64,000 nt of DNA from NCBI RefSeq assembly GCF_037076465.1, contig NZ_AP028908.1:1426001-1490000 (forward strand). The letters are read 5' to 3'. The notes below the pieces were generated by a model. The model saw nothing but the letters and a program-made list of their open reading frames with translations, had not been told where the DNA came from and searched no databases. The stretch comes from Pectobacterium araliae (GTDB taxonomy: Bacteria; Pseudomonadota; Gammaproteobacteria; Enterobacterales; Enterobacteriaceae). A program made the position numbers and the translations under genes. The stretch's first letter is position 1; each line of letters begins with the position of its first letter. Of this stretch, positions 1-9,587 are shown piece after piece.

Positions 1-1098
1 GCCCGTTTCTTTTGGCTGATACGGATTACTGATGTCGTAAGCCCGTACTCCCGCATTTTGATAAGTGGCGAAAATCAGTGACGAACTGATGAAACTGCCG
101 GGGCGGTTTTCATGCAGGTTATGTGGGCCAAAGTGTGCGCCTTTCTTCACATAGTCTGCCTCTTTCGGCTGCGGGAAGGTGGCGATGCTCACCGGATTAC
201 TCGGTTCACGAATATCGAATACCCAAATCAATTTCTCGCCATCTTCCTGATTATCCAACACCGCTTCATCCAGCACGATTAGCAGATCGCGATCCGGCAG
301 CGGCAGCGCTGTGTGTGTGCCACCGCCAAACGGTGGGCTCCAGTTACGGTGGCTGATGAGCTGTGGATTGGTGCGATCGCTCACGTCCAGCAGCGTTAAC
401 CCACCATCGCGCCAGCTTCCGTAGGCGGTATCACCGCTGATGATGGCGTGATGCAGGGCGTAGCGCTTGCCATCCGGCCAGCTTGCGGTCTCCCCTCCAG
501 CGGTGTGCATACCAGGTAACCAGTAACGCCCAGCCACTTCAGGGTGCTGTGGGTCGGCCAGGTCGATAGTCAGAAAAATATAGTCGCTGTAGCCATCGAG
601 CAGAGCGGAGACATAGGCCCAACGTCCGCCTACGTACCAGATGCGGTGAATGCCGATGCCGTCTAGCGGCAGGAAGCTGATTTCTCGTGGTTTATCCGGC
701 GTAGAGATATCGAAAATCCGTAACCCTGCGCTCCAGCTTTTGCCTTGCTGTTTAGTACTGACCGTGTCGGCGACGGAACGGGTGTAATAGACTTTTTCCT
801 CAGCAAAGCTGGCGTCGGCAAATAAGTCGCGCGCGTTGACGACGAGTAGCAGGTCATCATGGGTTTGCAGGTGGATATTCCAGGTGCCGGGCGGGGCAGC
901 AATAAACCCCGCCGGCTTGGGATTCTTGGCATCGCGCACATCCACAATCGACACACCTTGTGAAACCATATGCCCGATGTAAGCGTAGCCGCGATGCACC
1001 ATCACCTGCACACCATCGGGTCTGCCGCCCTGATCGCTGTGTCCAATCAGCCGCATATTGCGGCTGTAATCGGGAGTGGGCAGAGGAGTCGATGCCAT
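1..1098 (-). CDS. LVIVD-repeat (beta-propeller-like) protein, C-terminus outside window
   Basis: The frame is open for 366 codons from an ATG at 1098 down to the window edge, so the C-terminus is missing. A GGAG ribosome site lies about 8 bases before the start. The protein is built from repeated segments of the type 'GVSIVDVRDAKNPKPAG', 'GLRIFDISTPDKPREI', 'GLTLLDVSDRTNPQLI', 'LIWVFDIREPSNPVSI' and 'GVRAYDISNPYQPKET', which is the LVIVD repeat pattern that folds into beta-propeller blades. No signal peptide is visible, so a cytoplasmic location is likely. It follows the periplasmic binding protein gene by only 15 bases, so the two are probably co-transcribed. The substrate or partner cannot be told from the sequence. 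A scaffold, lactonase-like or metabolite-sensing role is possible but unproven. Confidence 0.8.
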   Translation of the reverse strand, partial: MASTPLPTPDYSRNMRLIGHSDQGGRPDGVQVMVHRGYAYIGHMVSQGVSIVDVRDAKNPKPAGFIAAPPGTWNIHLQTHDDLLLVVNARDLFADASFAEEKVYYTRSVADTVSTKQQGKSWSAGLRIFDISTPDKPREISFLPLDGIGIHRIWYVGGRWAYVSALLDGYSDYIFLTIDLADPQHPEVAGRYWLPGMHTAGGETASWPDGKRYALHHAIISGDTAYGSWRDGGLTLLDVSDRTNPQLISHRNWSPPFGGGTHTALPLPDRDLLIVLDEAVLDNQEDGEKLIWVFDIREPSNPVSIATFPQPKEADYVKKGAHFGPHNLHENRPGSFISSSLIFATYQNAGVRAYDISNPYQPKETG

Positions 1099-1113
1099 AA
1101 CGTTATCTCCGTA

Positions 1114-2190
1114 TTATTTCGCCTGTTTGGCTTCCAGTGTTGCAAACCACGGCGCGATAAAATCATCCGTATGGCCCCAGCCTGGGATGATTTTCGCCAA
1201 TCCCGCGACGTTGACTGCACCCGGCTGGCTGGCTAACAGCGCCTGTGGAATGGCGGCGGCACGGAACTCGTAGGTTGCAGGTGTTGGTTCACCGGCAATC
1301 TTGTTGGCGACCAGACGCAGGTTCACTTTGCCGATCAGCTTAGGATCGACAGCCACGCTGACTTTCCACGGGCTGTTTGCTTCGCGCATCAGTTGTAAAT
1401 CCTGATTGGAGATGTCGATGCTGTACAGTTTGATTTCAGTCCGGCCGTTTTCTTTCAACGCCTTATAAGCACCCTGGCTGAAGGCATCCCACGAGCCCCA
1501 GATCGCATCGATTTTGCCTTTCGGGTATTTCGCCAGTACCGCGCCGACTTTGTTGGCAGTGTCGCCCTGTACGTCAGAGGAGACGGCACCAATCGATTCC
1601 AGTTCCTTGATGCCAGGATTGGCTTTCAGGATTTGCTGATAGGCGAGCTGGCGGCGTTCCATCGGTGGGAAACCAGCGACCCATAGCTTGATGATGTTGG
1701 CTTTACCGTTGAAATCTTTCACCAGTTGGCCGAATGATTCGTTAGTCAGTGAGGCGTCATCCTGCTGCGTGACGGTCACGCCTGGAATTTCGCCATTCAC
1801 GGCGGTATCAAACACGGAAACGGCAATGCCGCTGTCGACGATGCGCTTAATCAAATCGGTAGAGTAGGGATCGCGACCCTGCGACAGGATGATGCCATCA
1901 TATTTCTGGCTAATTGCCTGATTCACGAAATCTTGAAAACGAGCATCGTCGCCGTTGCTCAGGAAGGTGCTGATTTTGAAGCCCAATTTTTTACCTTCTT
2001 CGAGCACACCGGAAACAAACTGTGTGGTGTTGTCATCCGATCCCAGATTGCGGATAACAGCGATGCGAACCGGCCCATTATGATTGGCGATAGCGGTTGG
2101 GACGGGAACAGTGGTGGCATTTTGATTAGCCAGAGCCGGTAACGCTGTCAGTAAGCTCAGTGCAAGCAGGGCGGGCGTAAATTTCTTCAT
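1114..2190 (-). CDS. Periplasmic sugar-type ABC transporter substrate-binding protein
   Basis: A 358-residue protein starting MKKFTPALLALSLLTALPALA, a typical Sec signal peptide ending at ALA-NQN. The remainder is a type I periplasmic binding fold of the ribose/galactose-binding (Peripla_BP_4) family: 'RIAVIRNLGSDDNTTQFVSG' opens the first lobe and 'DGIILSQGRDPYSTDLIKRI' is the typical second strand-helix unit. A GGAG site 6 bases before the ATG at 2190 supports this start; an ATG 12 bases upstream is less likely. The LVIVD-repeat gene follows at once, and the permease and ATPase genes are not in this window. TorT-like sensing proteins share the fold, but no torS is nearby. The ligand is unknown. 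Confidence 0.85.
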   Translation of the reverse strand: MKKFTPALLALSLLTALPALANQNATTVPVPTAIANHNGPVRIAVIRNLGSDDNTTQFVSGVLEEGKKLGFKISTFLSNGDDARFQDFVNQAISQKYDGIILSQGRDPYSTDLIKRIVDSGIAVSVFDTAVNGEIPGVTVTQQDDASLTNESFGQLVKDFNGKANIIKLWVAGFPPMERRQLAYQQILKANPGIKELESIGAVSSDVQGDTANKVGAVLAKYPKGKIDAIWGSWDAFSQGAYKALKENGRTEIKLYSIDISNQDLQLMREANSPWKVSVAVDPKLIGKVNLRLVANKIAGEPTPATYEFRAAAIPQALLASQPGAVNVAGLAKIIPGWGHTDDFIAPWFATLEAKQAK

Positions 2191-2402
2191 TATCAGCTCC
2201 ATGGCGTTTTATAAATTGATATCGTGTCGATGACAGTATTGTTATGTAGTTTGCGTGACTACTTTATAGCTATCTTTATGTCTGGATGTCTATTTAAAAA
2301 TAATACTGCATCATAGTCGTTGAGCGATAGCCGCGAAAGAGGGGAAAGTTATGACGTTTGGATTTAAGTTATAACGATTCGTGCTGACTGTGGATAAAAG
2401 AA

Positions 2403-2425
2403 AAATGCCCGCGAGGCGGGCATTT
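2403..2425 (-). terminator. Rho-independent terminator of the formate dehydrogenase operon
   Basis: A perfect 10-bp stem (AAATGCCCGC / GCGGGCATTT) with a 3-base loop sits about 30 bases beyond the fdnI stop codon. On the minus strand it runs into a T-rich tract (TTTTTCTTTT), as expected for termination of the fdnGHI transcript. Confidence 0.85.
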
Positions 2426-2455
2426 CAGGAAAACGATTGGGTGAGAAAAGGGAAA

Positions 2456-3091
2456 TTATTTCTTCGTTTCTTTCTCTTCCATTTCTCGCGCCCAACGTGG
2501 GTGGTGCTTACTCGCCCAGCGTTTGGATACTTTGCCTTCAATCATGCCTTTAATCGAGCCTTTAACCCAGAATGCCATGTACATGTGGATCAGGATGGCA
2601 TGGATCAGCACGATAGCCGCAGCCGCGTGAAGCAGAATGGCATAACGCACGATATCAATTGGGAACAGGTGGGCAAAATAAGGACGCCACATAATGACCC
2701 CAGTGATCAGCAGAACCAGCGTTAGCCCCATAATACTCCAGAACATCATTTTCTGACCGGGGTTATATTTACCCACCTGAGCCACTTCATGTTCATTGCC
2801 TTTTAAGACCTCAACAATATTGAGGAACCACGGCAGATCGCGTTTCTTCGGAATGTTATGACTAACAAAACGGAAGAACATCGGGATCAGGCAAATGACG
2901 ATCAGCACGCCAAAAAACGGGTGCAGAATACGCCCCATTTGCGGCGTACCAAACGTCTGCGTCAGCCATTGCAGGGTCGGAAAGAACAAGGCAATACCTG
3001 AGAGCGCGACCAGGAAAAAGCTAATCACCACAATCCAGTGACAGATGCGATCGATAAACTTGGTGCGCAAAATCATTTTTGGTTTACTCAT
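2456..3091 (-). CDS. fdnI: Formate dehydrogenase, cytochrome b556 (gamma) subunit
   Basis: A 211-residue membrane protein of the FdnI/FdoI family. It anchors the periplasmic formate dehydrogenase to the inner membrane, carries two b-type haems and passes electrons to quinone. Four hydrophobic helices are visible: about residues 15-40, 50-70, 110-135 and 145-170. Histidines in 'RICHWIVV' and in the C-terminal '[33 protein letters not shown]' segment match the haem and quinone region of the family. The start at 3091 (MSKPKM) has a strong GGGGGAG site and overlaps the end of fdnH by 8 bases, which implies translational coupling. Longer upstream starts have no ribosome site. Assignment to fdn rather than fdo is by similarity only. 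Confidence 0.92.
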   Translation of the reverse strand: MSKPKMILRTKFIDRICHWIVVISFFLVALSGIALFFPTLQWLTQTFGTPQMGRILHPFFGVLIVICLIPMFFRFVSHNIPKKRDLPWFLNIVEVLKGNEHEVAQVGKYNPGQKMMFWSIMGLTLVLLITGVIMWRPYFAHLFPIDIVRYAILLHAAAAIVLIHAILIHMYMAFWVKGSIKGMIEGKVSKRWASKHHPRWAREMEEKETKK

Positions 3092-3992
3092 GTTTGTCTC
3101 CCCCTTCTTTGTCTTCTCCTTCATGTTCATGATCCATTTCCTCTGTGTTTGGACCAACACCGACGTAGTGGAACATTAACCCGGCGAACGTGGCGACAAA
3201 TCCTAACGCAGACAGCGGTTTCAGGATGCCTTTCCACAGATTGACTGGCGTGGAAATCTGCGGATTATCTGGCAGATTGTGATAGAGAGAAGGTCTGTCC
3301 GCGTGGTGCAGCACATACATCACGTGCGTACCGCCTACACCTTCTGGATCGTAGAGGCCTGCATGGTCGTAACCCCGATTTCTCAGATCGGCGATGCGTT
3401 CTTCTGCCAGATGCTTCATCTCTTCTTTCGTACCGAAACGGATGGCACCTGTCGGGCAAGTTTTCACACATGCCGGTTCTTGCCCAACGCTGACCCTATC
3501 GACGCACAGCGTACATTTATAGACGCGGTTATCTTCTTTATTCAGACGTGGAATATTGAACGGGCAACCGGCGATGCAGTAGCCGCAGCCGATACAATGT
3601 TCGGACTGAAAATCGACGATACCGTTGGCATACTGGATGACAGCACCCGCAGAAGGACAGGCTTTCAGACAGCCTGGATCGCTACAGTGCATACAGCCAT
3701 CTTTACGAATCAGCCACTCCAGACGGTCGTTCTCTTCTACTTCGGAAAAGCGCATCAGCGTCCAGGATTTGGCGCTCAGATCCGCCGGGTTATCATAAAC
3801 TCCGAAGTTATGGCCGACTTCATCACGAATGTCGTTCCACTCTGAACAAGCCACCTGACAAGCTTTACAGCCAATACAGGTGGTGACATCGATCAGTTTT
3901 GCCACTTCGCTTTTGTCATTACGCACATGCGGAGGTGGTGTAAAGCCGTTGGTGGCCGAACGTTTAATAATATCTTGTGATTGCATTGACAT
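3084..3992 (-). CDS. fdnH: Formate dehydrogenase, iron-sulfur (beta) subunit
   Basis: A 302-residue protein very similar to E. coli FdnH/FdoH. It carries electrons from the molybdenum subunit to the cytochrome b subunit through four [4Fe-4S] clusters. Cysteine clusters are visible in order: [35 protein letters not shown] and [21 protein letters not shown] single C-terminal transmembrane helix (about 255-280, '[19 protein letters not shown]') ends in an acidic, His-containing tail, as in the family. It has no export signal of its own and is co-exported with the Tat-tagged alpha subunit. It lies 12 bases after fdnG and overlaps fdnI. Confidence 0.95.
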   Translation of the reverse strand: MSMQSQDIIKRSATNGFTPPPHVRNDKSEVAKLIDVTTCIGCKACQVACSEWNDIRDEVGHNFGVYDNPADLSAKSWTLMRFSEVEENDRLEWLIRKDGCMHCSDPGCLKACPSAGAVIQYANGIVDFQSEHCIGCGYCIAGCPFNIPRLNKEDNRVYKCTLCVDRVSVGQEPACVKTCPTGAIRFGTKEEMKHLAEERIADLRNRGYDHAGLYDPEGVGGTHVMYVLHHADRPSLYHNLPDNPQISTPVNLWKGILKPLSALGFVATFAGLMFHYVGVGPNTEEMDHEHEGEDKEGGDKHE

Positions 3993-4004
3993 AGTTGGCT
4001 ACCC

Positions 4005-7000
4005 TTACACCTTCTCTACATTAACCAAAAACGCTTTGTATTCAGGCGTTTGTGAATTAGCGTCGCCGACGCTCGGGGTGAGTGTATTAGCCAGGAACCC
4101 TTTACGTGTGGTTCCCTCATAGCCCCAGTGGCAGGGAATACCCACGGTTTCCACGCTGTGTCCGGCAATTTCTAGTGTTTTGATACGCTTGGTGACCACC
4201 GCTTTGGCTTTGATGTAGCCACGTTGGCAGGAGATTTTGATTTCATCGCCTGCTTTAATGCCTTTGCTCTTCGCCAGATTTTCACCAATCTCAACAAACT
4301 GTTCTGGCTGCACAATCGCGTTCAGGCGCGCGTGTTTTGTCCAGTGGCGGAACAATTCGGTAATTGAGTATGTTGTCGCCACATAAGGGAAGTCCTTCGC
4401 GGTTCCCATCGTTTTGGCATCGCGATCAAACAGACGCGCCGCAGGGCTGGAAACCACTGATGGGTGCAGTGGATTGGTACCGATAGGGGACTCGATCGGT
4501 TCGTAGTGTTCAGGGAACGGCCCGTCGACTAGTTTGTCCATGGAGAACAGACGTGCCAGACCTTCCGGCAGCATAATGAACGGTCCGGTGTCTTTACCCG
4601 GTGGTACGGTAGCGGCGAAATCAGGCACATCGATACCTTGCCATTTCTGACCATTCCATTCCAACAATTTACGTTTGCTGTCCCATGGTTTTCCTTGCAG
4701 GTCGGCAGACGCGCGATTGTAGAGAATGCGGCGGTTTTGCGGCCAGCACCATGACCAGTTCGGCGTACAGCCCAGCCCTGCATCGGCGTTGTCGCGTCTA
4801 TCCATTTGGTTACCGGCTTCCGTCCAGCTACCGGCATAGATCCAGCAGAAGCTGGATGTAGAACCGTCATCGCGTAGCTGTGAGAAGTCCGCAACCTGCT
4901 GACCTTTCTTCAGGATCAACTTACCGCTGTCATCGTAGATATCGGCCAGTGCCATACCGTTGGCCTCGCGGGCGACTTCTTCCGGCGTTGGGTCTTCTGG
5001 GTCTTTATAGTTCCAGTTAATATTCATCAACGGATCGGGGTAAGCGCCGCTTTCTTCGCGATACAACTCGCGTAGACGCATTAGCAGTTTACCGAGGATT
5101 TTACCGTCGTGATGGGCTTCTCCTGGTGGCTCAGCCGCTGCCCAGTGCCATTGCAACCAACGCCCTGAGTTAGCAATGGAGCCATTCTCTTCGGCAAAGC
5201 AGGAAGAAGGCAGGCGGAAGACCTCCGTTTGAATGGCTTTTGTATCCACATCATTGAATTCGCCATGGTTCTGCCAAAACGTAGAGGTTTCCGTGATCAG
5301 TGGATCGATGATGACCATGTACTTAAGCTTGGAGAGCGCTTCGGTAGCTTTATTCTTGTTGGAAAACGCTGCCACGGGGTTAAAGCCCTGAACGATATAG
5401 CCGTTCATTTTGCCTTCGACCATTAGCTCGGTTTGCGCCATGATATCGTAGCTACGATCCCACTTCGGCAACCAGTCATAGCCCCAGTTATTCGACGCCT
5501 GTGCGTTATCGCCGTAGAAGCTCTTCATCATACTGATAAAGAATTTTGGCGTGTTTTTCCAAAAGTTAACCTGATCGGGCAGCAGTGCCGTCGGCGTGAT
5601 CTGCCCCAGATAGGTTTTCAGGTCTGGCTGTTTTTCTGACGGCAATGGCATGTATCCCGGCAGATTTAACGACAGCAGACCCAGATCGGTATAGCCCTGA
5701 ATGTTAGAGTGGCCGCGCAGAGCATTGATACCGCCACCAGCCATACCGATGTTGCCAAGCAACAGTTGGATCATGGCGGCAGAGCGAATAATCTGCGCAC
5801 CGTTGGTATGGTGTGTCCAGCCTAAGGCGTACATGAACGTTGCGGTTTTATTCGGCACACAGGTTTCTGCCAGCGTGCGGCAGATTGTTTCATAATCTTT
5901 GGCCGATGTGCCGCACAGGGATGTCACCATTTCCGGCGTATAGCGGGAAACGTGCTTTTTCAGCAGGTTCCACACGCAGCGTGGGTGAGATAGCGTGGTG
6001 TCGCGTTTGGCAAAGCCGGATTCATCAAGCTCATACTGCCAACTGGATTTGTCATATTGACGTTTTTGTTCGTCGTAGCCGCTGAACAACCCTTCGTCAA
6101 AGCTGAAATCTTCTCGCACGATCAGGCTAGCGCTGGTGTAAGACACCACGTACTCATGGTGAATTTTATCTTGCGTAATAAGATAGTTAACGATACCTAG
6201 CAGAAAGGCGGCGTCTGAACCTGCCCGAATGGGCGCATAGAGATCGGCAACGGCAGCAGAACGGTTAAAACGCGGATCGACAACAATCAGTTTCGCATTG
6301 TTGTGTGTTTTCGCTTCAACGGCCCATTTGAAGCCGACCGGATGCGCTTCTGCTGGGTTACCGCCCATCACGATAATGACGTTGGCGTTTTTGATATCAA
6401 CCCAGTTGTTGGTCATTGCGCCACGGCCGAATGTCGGTGCCAGTGCAGCAACGGTTGGTCCGTGGCACAAACGTGCCTGACAGTCGATGGCAACCATGCC
6501 AAGAGAGCGGGTAAATTTCTGATCGAGAAGGCCGGTTTCGTTGCTGGCGGCAGAAGAGCACAGCATGCCCGTCGTCAGCCAACGGTTGACGGTTTCGCCT
6601 TTCGCGTTGGTGCGTTGGAAGTTGGCGTCGCGGTCCGCTTTCATCAGACGTGCGATACGTTCGATCGCGTCGTCCCAGCTAATTCGTTGCCATTTGTCGG
6701 AACCCGGCGCGCGGTATTCAGGGTAGAGCAGACGGTTTTCGCTATGGATGTAGTCGACCAGGCCCGCACCTTTCGGGCAAAGGGAGCCACGGCTGACTGG
6801 ATGGTCTGCATCGCCTTCAATGTGAAAAATGGACGGTTTTGCATTCTTTGCGCCATCTCCCAGGCTATACATGAGCACACCGCAACCGACTGAGCAGTAT
6901 GTACAGTTGTTACGTGTCTCTTTTGCCCGCAACAATTTGTATTGACGCACTGATGCCATTGCTTCTGTGGGTGTAAAACCCAATACCGCGAGAGTGGTTC

Positions 7001-7052
7001 CAGCCATCCCCCCCGCGCAAACTTTAAAGAAACCTCTTCTATTGAGTTGCAT
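4005..7052 (-). CDS. fdnG: Formate dehydrogenase, molybdopterin (alpha) subunit, cysteine form
   Basis: A 1015-residue periplasmic catalytic subunit that oxidises formate to CO2 at a bis-MGD molybdenum centre. A twin-arginine signal (MQLNRRGFFKVCAGGMAGTT...EAMA) opens the protein; the upstream extension to 7133 has no ribosome site, whereas AGGGAAA precedes the ATG at 7052. An N-terminal [4Fe-4S] motif is seen in 'CTYCSVGCGVLMY...CPKGAG'. The active-site segment reads QARLCHGPTVA: residue 196, which is selenocysteine (TGA) in E. coli FdnG/FdoG, is here Cys encoded by TGC (6465-6467), with the catalytic His197 kept. The enzyme is therefore predicted to be selenium-independent. The C-terminal region ('NTLTPSVGDANSQTPEYKAFLVNVEKV') is complete. 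It is the first gene of fdnGHI. Confidence 0.95.
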   Translation of the reverse strand: MQLNRRGFFKVCAGGMAGTTLAVLGFTPTEAMASVRQYKLLRAKETRNNCTYCSVGCGVLMYSLGDGAKNAKPSIFHIEGDADHPVSRGSLCPKGAGLVDYIHSENRLLYPEYRAPGSDKWQRISWDDAIERIARLMKADRDANFQRTNAKGETVNRWLTTGMLCSSAASNETGLLDQKFTRSLGMVAIDCQARLCHGPTVAALAPTFGRGAMTNNWVDIKNANVIIVMGGNPAEAHPVGFKWAVEAKTHNNAKLIVVDPRFNRSAAVADLYAPIRAGSDAAFLLGIVNYLITQDKIHHEYVVSYTSASLIVREDFSFDEGLFSGYDEQKRQYDKSSWQYELDESGFAKRDTTLSHPRCVWNLLKKHVSRYTPEMVTSLCGTSAKDYETICRTLAETCVPNKTATFMYALGWTHHTNGAQIIRSAAMIQLLLGNIGMAGGGINALRGHSNIQGYTDLGLLSLNLPGYMPLPSEKQPDLKTYLGQITPTALLPDQVNFWKNTPKFFISMMKSFYGDNAQASNNWGYDWLPKWDRSYDIMAQTELMVEGKMNGYIVQGFNPVAAFSNKNKATEALSKLKYMVIIDPLITETSTFWQNHGEFNDVDTKAIQTEVFRLPSSCFAEENGSIANSGRWLQWHWAAAEPPGEAHHDGKILGKLLMRLRELYREESGAYPDPLMNINWNYKDPEDPTPEEVAREANGMALADIYDDSGKLILKKGQQVADFSQLRDDGSTSSFCWIYAGSWTEAGNQMDRRDNADAGLGCTPNWSWCWPQNRRILYNRASADLQGKPWDSKRKLLEWNGQKWQGIDVPDFAATVPPGKDTGPFIMLPEGLARLFSMDKLVDGPFPEHYEPIESPIGTNPLHPSVVSSPAARLFDRDAKTMGTAKDFPYVATTYSITELFRHWTKHARLNAIVQPEQFVEIGENLAKSKGIKAGDEIKISCQRGYIKAKAVVTKRIKTLEIAGHSVETVGIPCHWGYEGTTRKGFLANTLTPSVGDANSQTPEYKAFLVNVEKV

Positions 7053-7119
7053 TAGTTTCCCTGTGTAATTATGTGTCATTTTTGTTGCGAACAATTTAAC
7101 AACACATAAAATGTGGGCT

Positions 7120-7133
7120 TTGCGCAAAATCAA
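7120..7133 (-). promoter_or_regulatory. Candidate FNR box upstream of fdnG
   Basis: The 14-bp motif reads TTGCGcaaaATCAA on plus and TTGATtttgCGCAA on minus. It matches the FNR consensus TTGAT-N4-ATCAA at 8 of 10 defined positions and lies about 70-80 bases before the fdnG start. E. coli fdnGHI is FNR-activated. Whether this half-degenerate site is used is an inference. Confidence 0.4.
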
Positions 7134-7221
7134 AATTTAAGTATTTAAATCCCCATTACACCTACAAAGAGGTATATTTTTTATTCGTTATATAGTGTAA
7201 TATATAGCGAGTTTGTTATTT

Positions 7222-7238
7222 CATGGTTACAAACCATG
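7222..7238. promoter_or_regulatory. Perfect palindrome (CATGGTT-ACA-AACCATG) in fdn upstream region
   Basis: A perfect 7-bp inverted repeat with a 3-base spacer lies about 170-185 bases upstream of the fdnG start, within the fdnG-metG gap. It has no T tract and no long stem, so a dimeric regulator site is more likely than a terminator. The regulator is unknown. Confidence 0.4.
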
Positions 7239-7294
7239 CAAAGCAACGAGGCAGTTGGAGGGAGATCAGCGGGTATTTGTGGCGGAATTGTTGC

Positions 7295-7322
7295 AAAAAA
7301 AAAGCCAGATAAAAATCCGGCT
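7295..7322 (-). terminator. Rho-independent terminator of metG
   Basis: Read on minus, the stem AGCCGGA / TCTGGCT (one G-T wobble) with an AT loop is followed by a run of eight T. It begins just after the metG stop codon at 7334. Confidence 0.85.
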
Positions 7323-7333
7323 CGATGTGGTTG

Positions 7334-9364
7334 TTATTTGACCTGCATACCAGGCTGAGCGCCGCTGTCTGGACTCAGCAGGAAGATATCTTTCCCGCCT
7401 GGGCCTGCTGCCATCACCATGCCTTCTGATATGCCGAAGCGCATTTTACGCGGAGCCAGATTGGCGACCATCACGGTTAAACGGCCTTCCAGCTTAGCCG
7501 GCTCGGGGTATGCCTCACGAATGCCGGAGAAGACCTGACGGGTTTCGCCGCCCAGATCCAACGTCAAACGTAAGAGTTTGTCAGAACCGTCAACCAGTTC
7601 AGCCTGTTTAATCAAGGCGATACGCATATCGACTTTGGAAAAATCGTCAAAGTTAATGGTGTCCTGTACCGGATTATCTGCCAACGGGCCGGATACGACT
7701 TTTGGCGTCGTAACCATGTCCTCTTTAGACGCGTCAACCATTGCGTTGACTTTATCCAGATCCATGCGGTTGAACAGGGCTTTGAATGGATTGACCTGAT
7801 GGTTCAGTAGCGGGGTAGTGATAGCATCCCAGCTTAGTTCTGTGTTTAAAAACGCTTCGGTACGCTGCGCCAAAGCAGGCAGAACCGGCTTCAGGTACGT
7901 CATCAATACGCGGAATAGATTAATGCCCATTGAACAAATTGCTTGCAGGTCGGCATCCCGACCTTCTGCTTTCGCTACCACCCACGGCGCTTGTTCGTCA
8001 ACATAGCGGTTGGCGATATCCGCCAGCGCCATGATCTCACGAATGGCACGCCCGGACTCACGGCTGCTGTAGGCTTCTGCAATGCTGGTAGCAGCGTCGG
8101 TGAAGATTTTATACAGCTCAGGATCGGCCAGTTTGTCCGCCACTTTGCCGTCAAAGCGTTTATTGATGAAACCTGCATTACGCGATGCCAGGTTTACAAC
8201 CTTGTTCACGATGTCCGCATTCACACGCTGGACGAAATCTTCCAGATTGAGGTCGATGTCATCGATGCGAGAAGACAGTTTTGCTGCGTAGTAATAACGC
8301 AGACAATCGGCATCCAAATGTTGCAGGTAGGTGTCCGCTTTAATGAAGGTACCACGTGATTTAGACATCTTGGCACCGTTGACCGTCACATAGCCATGCA
8401 CGAACAGGTTCGTCGGCTTACGGAAACCGCTGCCTTCCAACATGGCTGGCCAGAACAGGCTGTGGAAATAAACGATGTCTTTACCGATGAAGTGATACAA
8501 ATCTGCGTCTGAGTCTTTCTTCCAGAAATCATCAAAATTCAGGTCGCCACGCTTGTCGCACAGGTTTTTGAATGAACCCATGTAACCGATTGGCGCATCC
8601 AGCCAGACGTAAAAATATTTGCCCGGCGCATCGGGGATTTCAAAGCCGAAATACGGCGCATCGCGGGTGATGTCCCACTGTTGCAGACCCGAATCGAACC
8701 ACTCTTGCATCTTATTGGCAACCTGTTCCTGCAATGCACCGGAACGTGTCCAGGCTTGCAGCATGTCGCTAAATGCAGGCAGATCGAAGAAGAAGTGCTC
8801 CGATTCACGCATCTCCGGTGTCGCACCAGAAACTGCGGACTTAGGTTCGATCAGCTCTGTTGGGCTGTAGGTTGCGCCACACACTTCACAATTATCGCCG
8901 TATTGGTCGGCTGCCTTACATTTCGGGCAGGTACCTTTAACGAAACGATCCGGCAGGAACATCCCTTTCTCTGGATCGTACAACTGAGAGATCGTGCGGT
9001 TTTTAATAAAGCCGTTTTCTTTAAGACGACGATAAATCAACCCTGACAACTCACGATTCTCTTCGCTATGCGTAGAGTGGTAGTTGTCATAGCTGATATT
9101 GAAGCCGGCAAAGTCCTGCTGATGCTCCTGACTCATTGCCGCAATCATCTGCTCTGGCGCAATCCCCATTTGCTGGGCTTTCAGCATGATTGGCGTGCCG
9201 TGGGCGTCGTCCGCACAGATAAAATGAACCTGGTTGCCGCGCATTCGCTGGTAACGAACCCAGATATCAGCCTGAACGTGTTCAAGCATATGACCGAGGT
9301 GAATCGAACCATTAGCGTAAGGCAGCGCGCACGTTACCAGAATTTTCTTTGCGACTTGAGTCAT
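7334..9364 (-). CDS. metG: Methionyl-tRNA synthetase
   Basis: A 676-residue class I aminoacyl-tRNA synthetase, close to the 677 of E. coli MetG; it charges tRNA(Met). The chosen start (9364) gives [29 protein letters not shown], with the class I HIGH-type signature as HLGH near residue 23. The zinc-binding knuckle appears as [17 protein letters not shown] at about 145-165, and the KMSKS loop as '[11 protein letters not shown]' near 330. The C-terminal '[20 protein letters not shown]' region is the dimerising tRNA-binding domain. The 64-codon upstream extension is judged spurious because the family starts at MTQVAKK. It is divergent from apbC. Confidence 0.97.
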   Translation of the reverse strand: MTQVAKKILVTCALPYANGSIHLGHMLEHVQADIWVRYQRMRGNQVHFICADDAHGTPIMLKAQQMGIAPEQMIAAMSQEHQQDFAGFNISYDNYHSTHSEENRELSGLIYRRLKENGFIKNRTISQLYDPEKGMFLPDRFVKGTCPKCKAADQYGDNCEVCGATYSPTELIEPKSAVSGATPEMRESEHFFFDLPAFSDMLQAWTRSGALQEQVANKMQEWFDSGLQQWDITRDAPYFGFEIPDAPGKYFYVWLDAPIGYMGSFKNLCDKRGDLNFDDFWKKDSDADLYHFIGKDIVYFHSLFWPAMLEGSGFRKPTNLFVHGYVTVNGAKMSKSRGTFIKADTYLQHLDADCLRYYYAAKLSSRIDDIDLNLEDFVQRVNADIVNKVVNLASRNAGFINKRFDGKVADKLADPELYKIFTDAATSIAEAYSSRESGRAIREIMALADIANRYVDEQAPWVVAKAEGRDADLQAICSMGINLFRVLMTYLKPVLPALAQRTEAFLNTELSWDAITTPLLNHQVNPFKALFNRMDLDKVNAMVDASKEDMVTTPKVVSGPLADNPVQDTINFDDFSKVDMRIALIKQAELVDGSDKLLRLTLDLGGETRQVFSGIREAYPEPAKLEGRLTVMVANLAPRKMRFGISEGMVMAAGPGGKDIFLLSPDSGAQPGMQVK

Positions 9365-9587
9365 GAGGAACTTGCTTTCTTTTGTGAATAGAGGGAAATC
9401 GATGTTAACCGATAGCGCCTTACTGCGTAAACCGCTGGTGTGAGTAAAAACGGCAGGAAACCTCATGGCAGATGCTATTTTGCGTAGCGTTTCCACGTTT
9501 TTGACGCCGAAGGGCGTCAGGCTTCCTTCGCTCTGGTATGCTATACACGGTCTCAACGGTCAAATATGAGAATTTCAAGGAGCCGGA

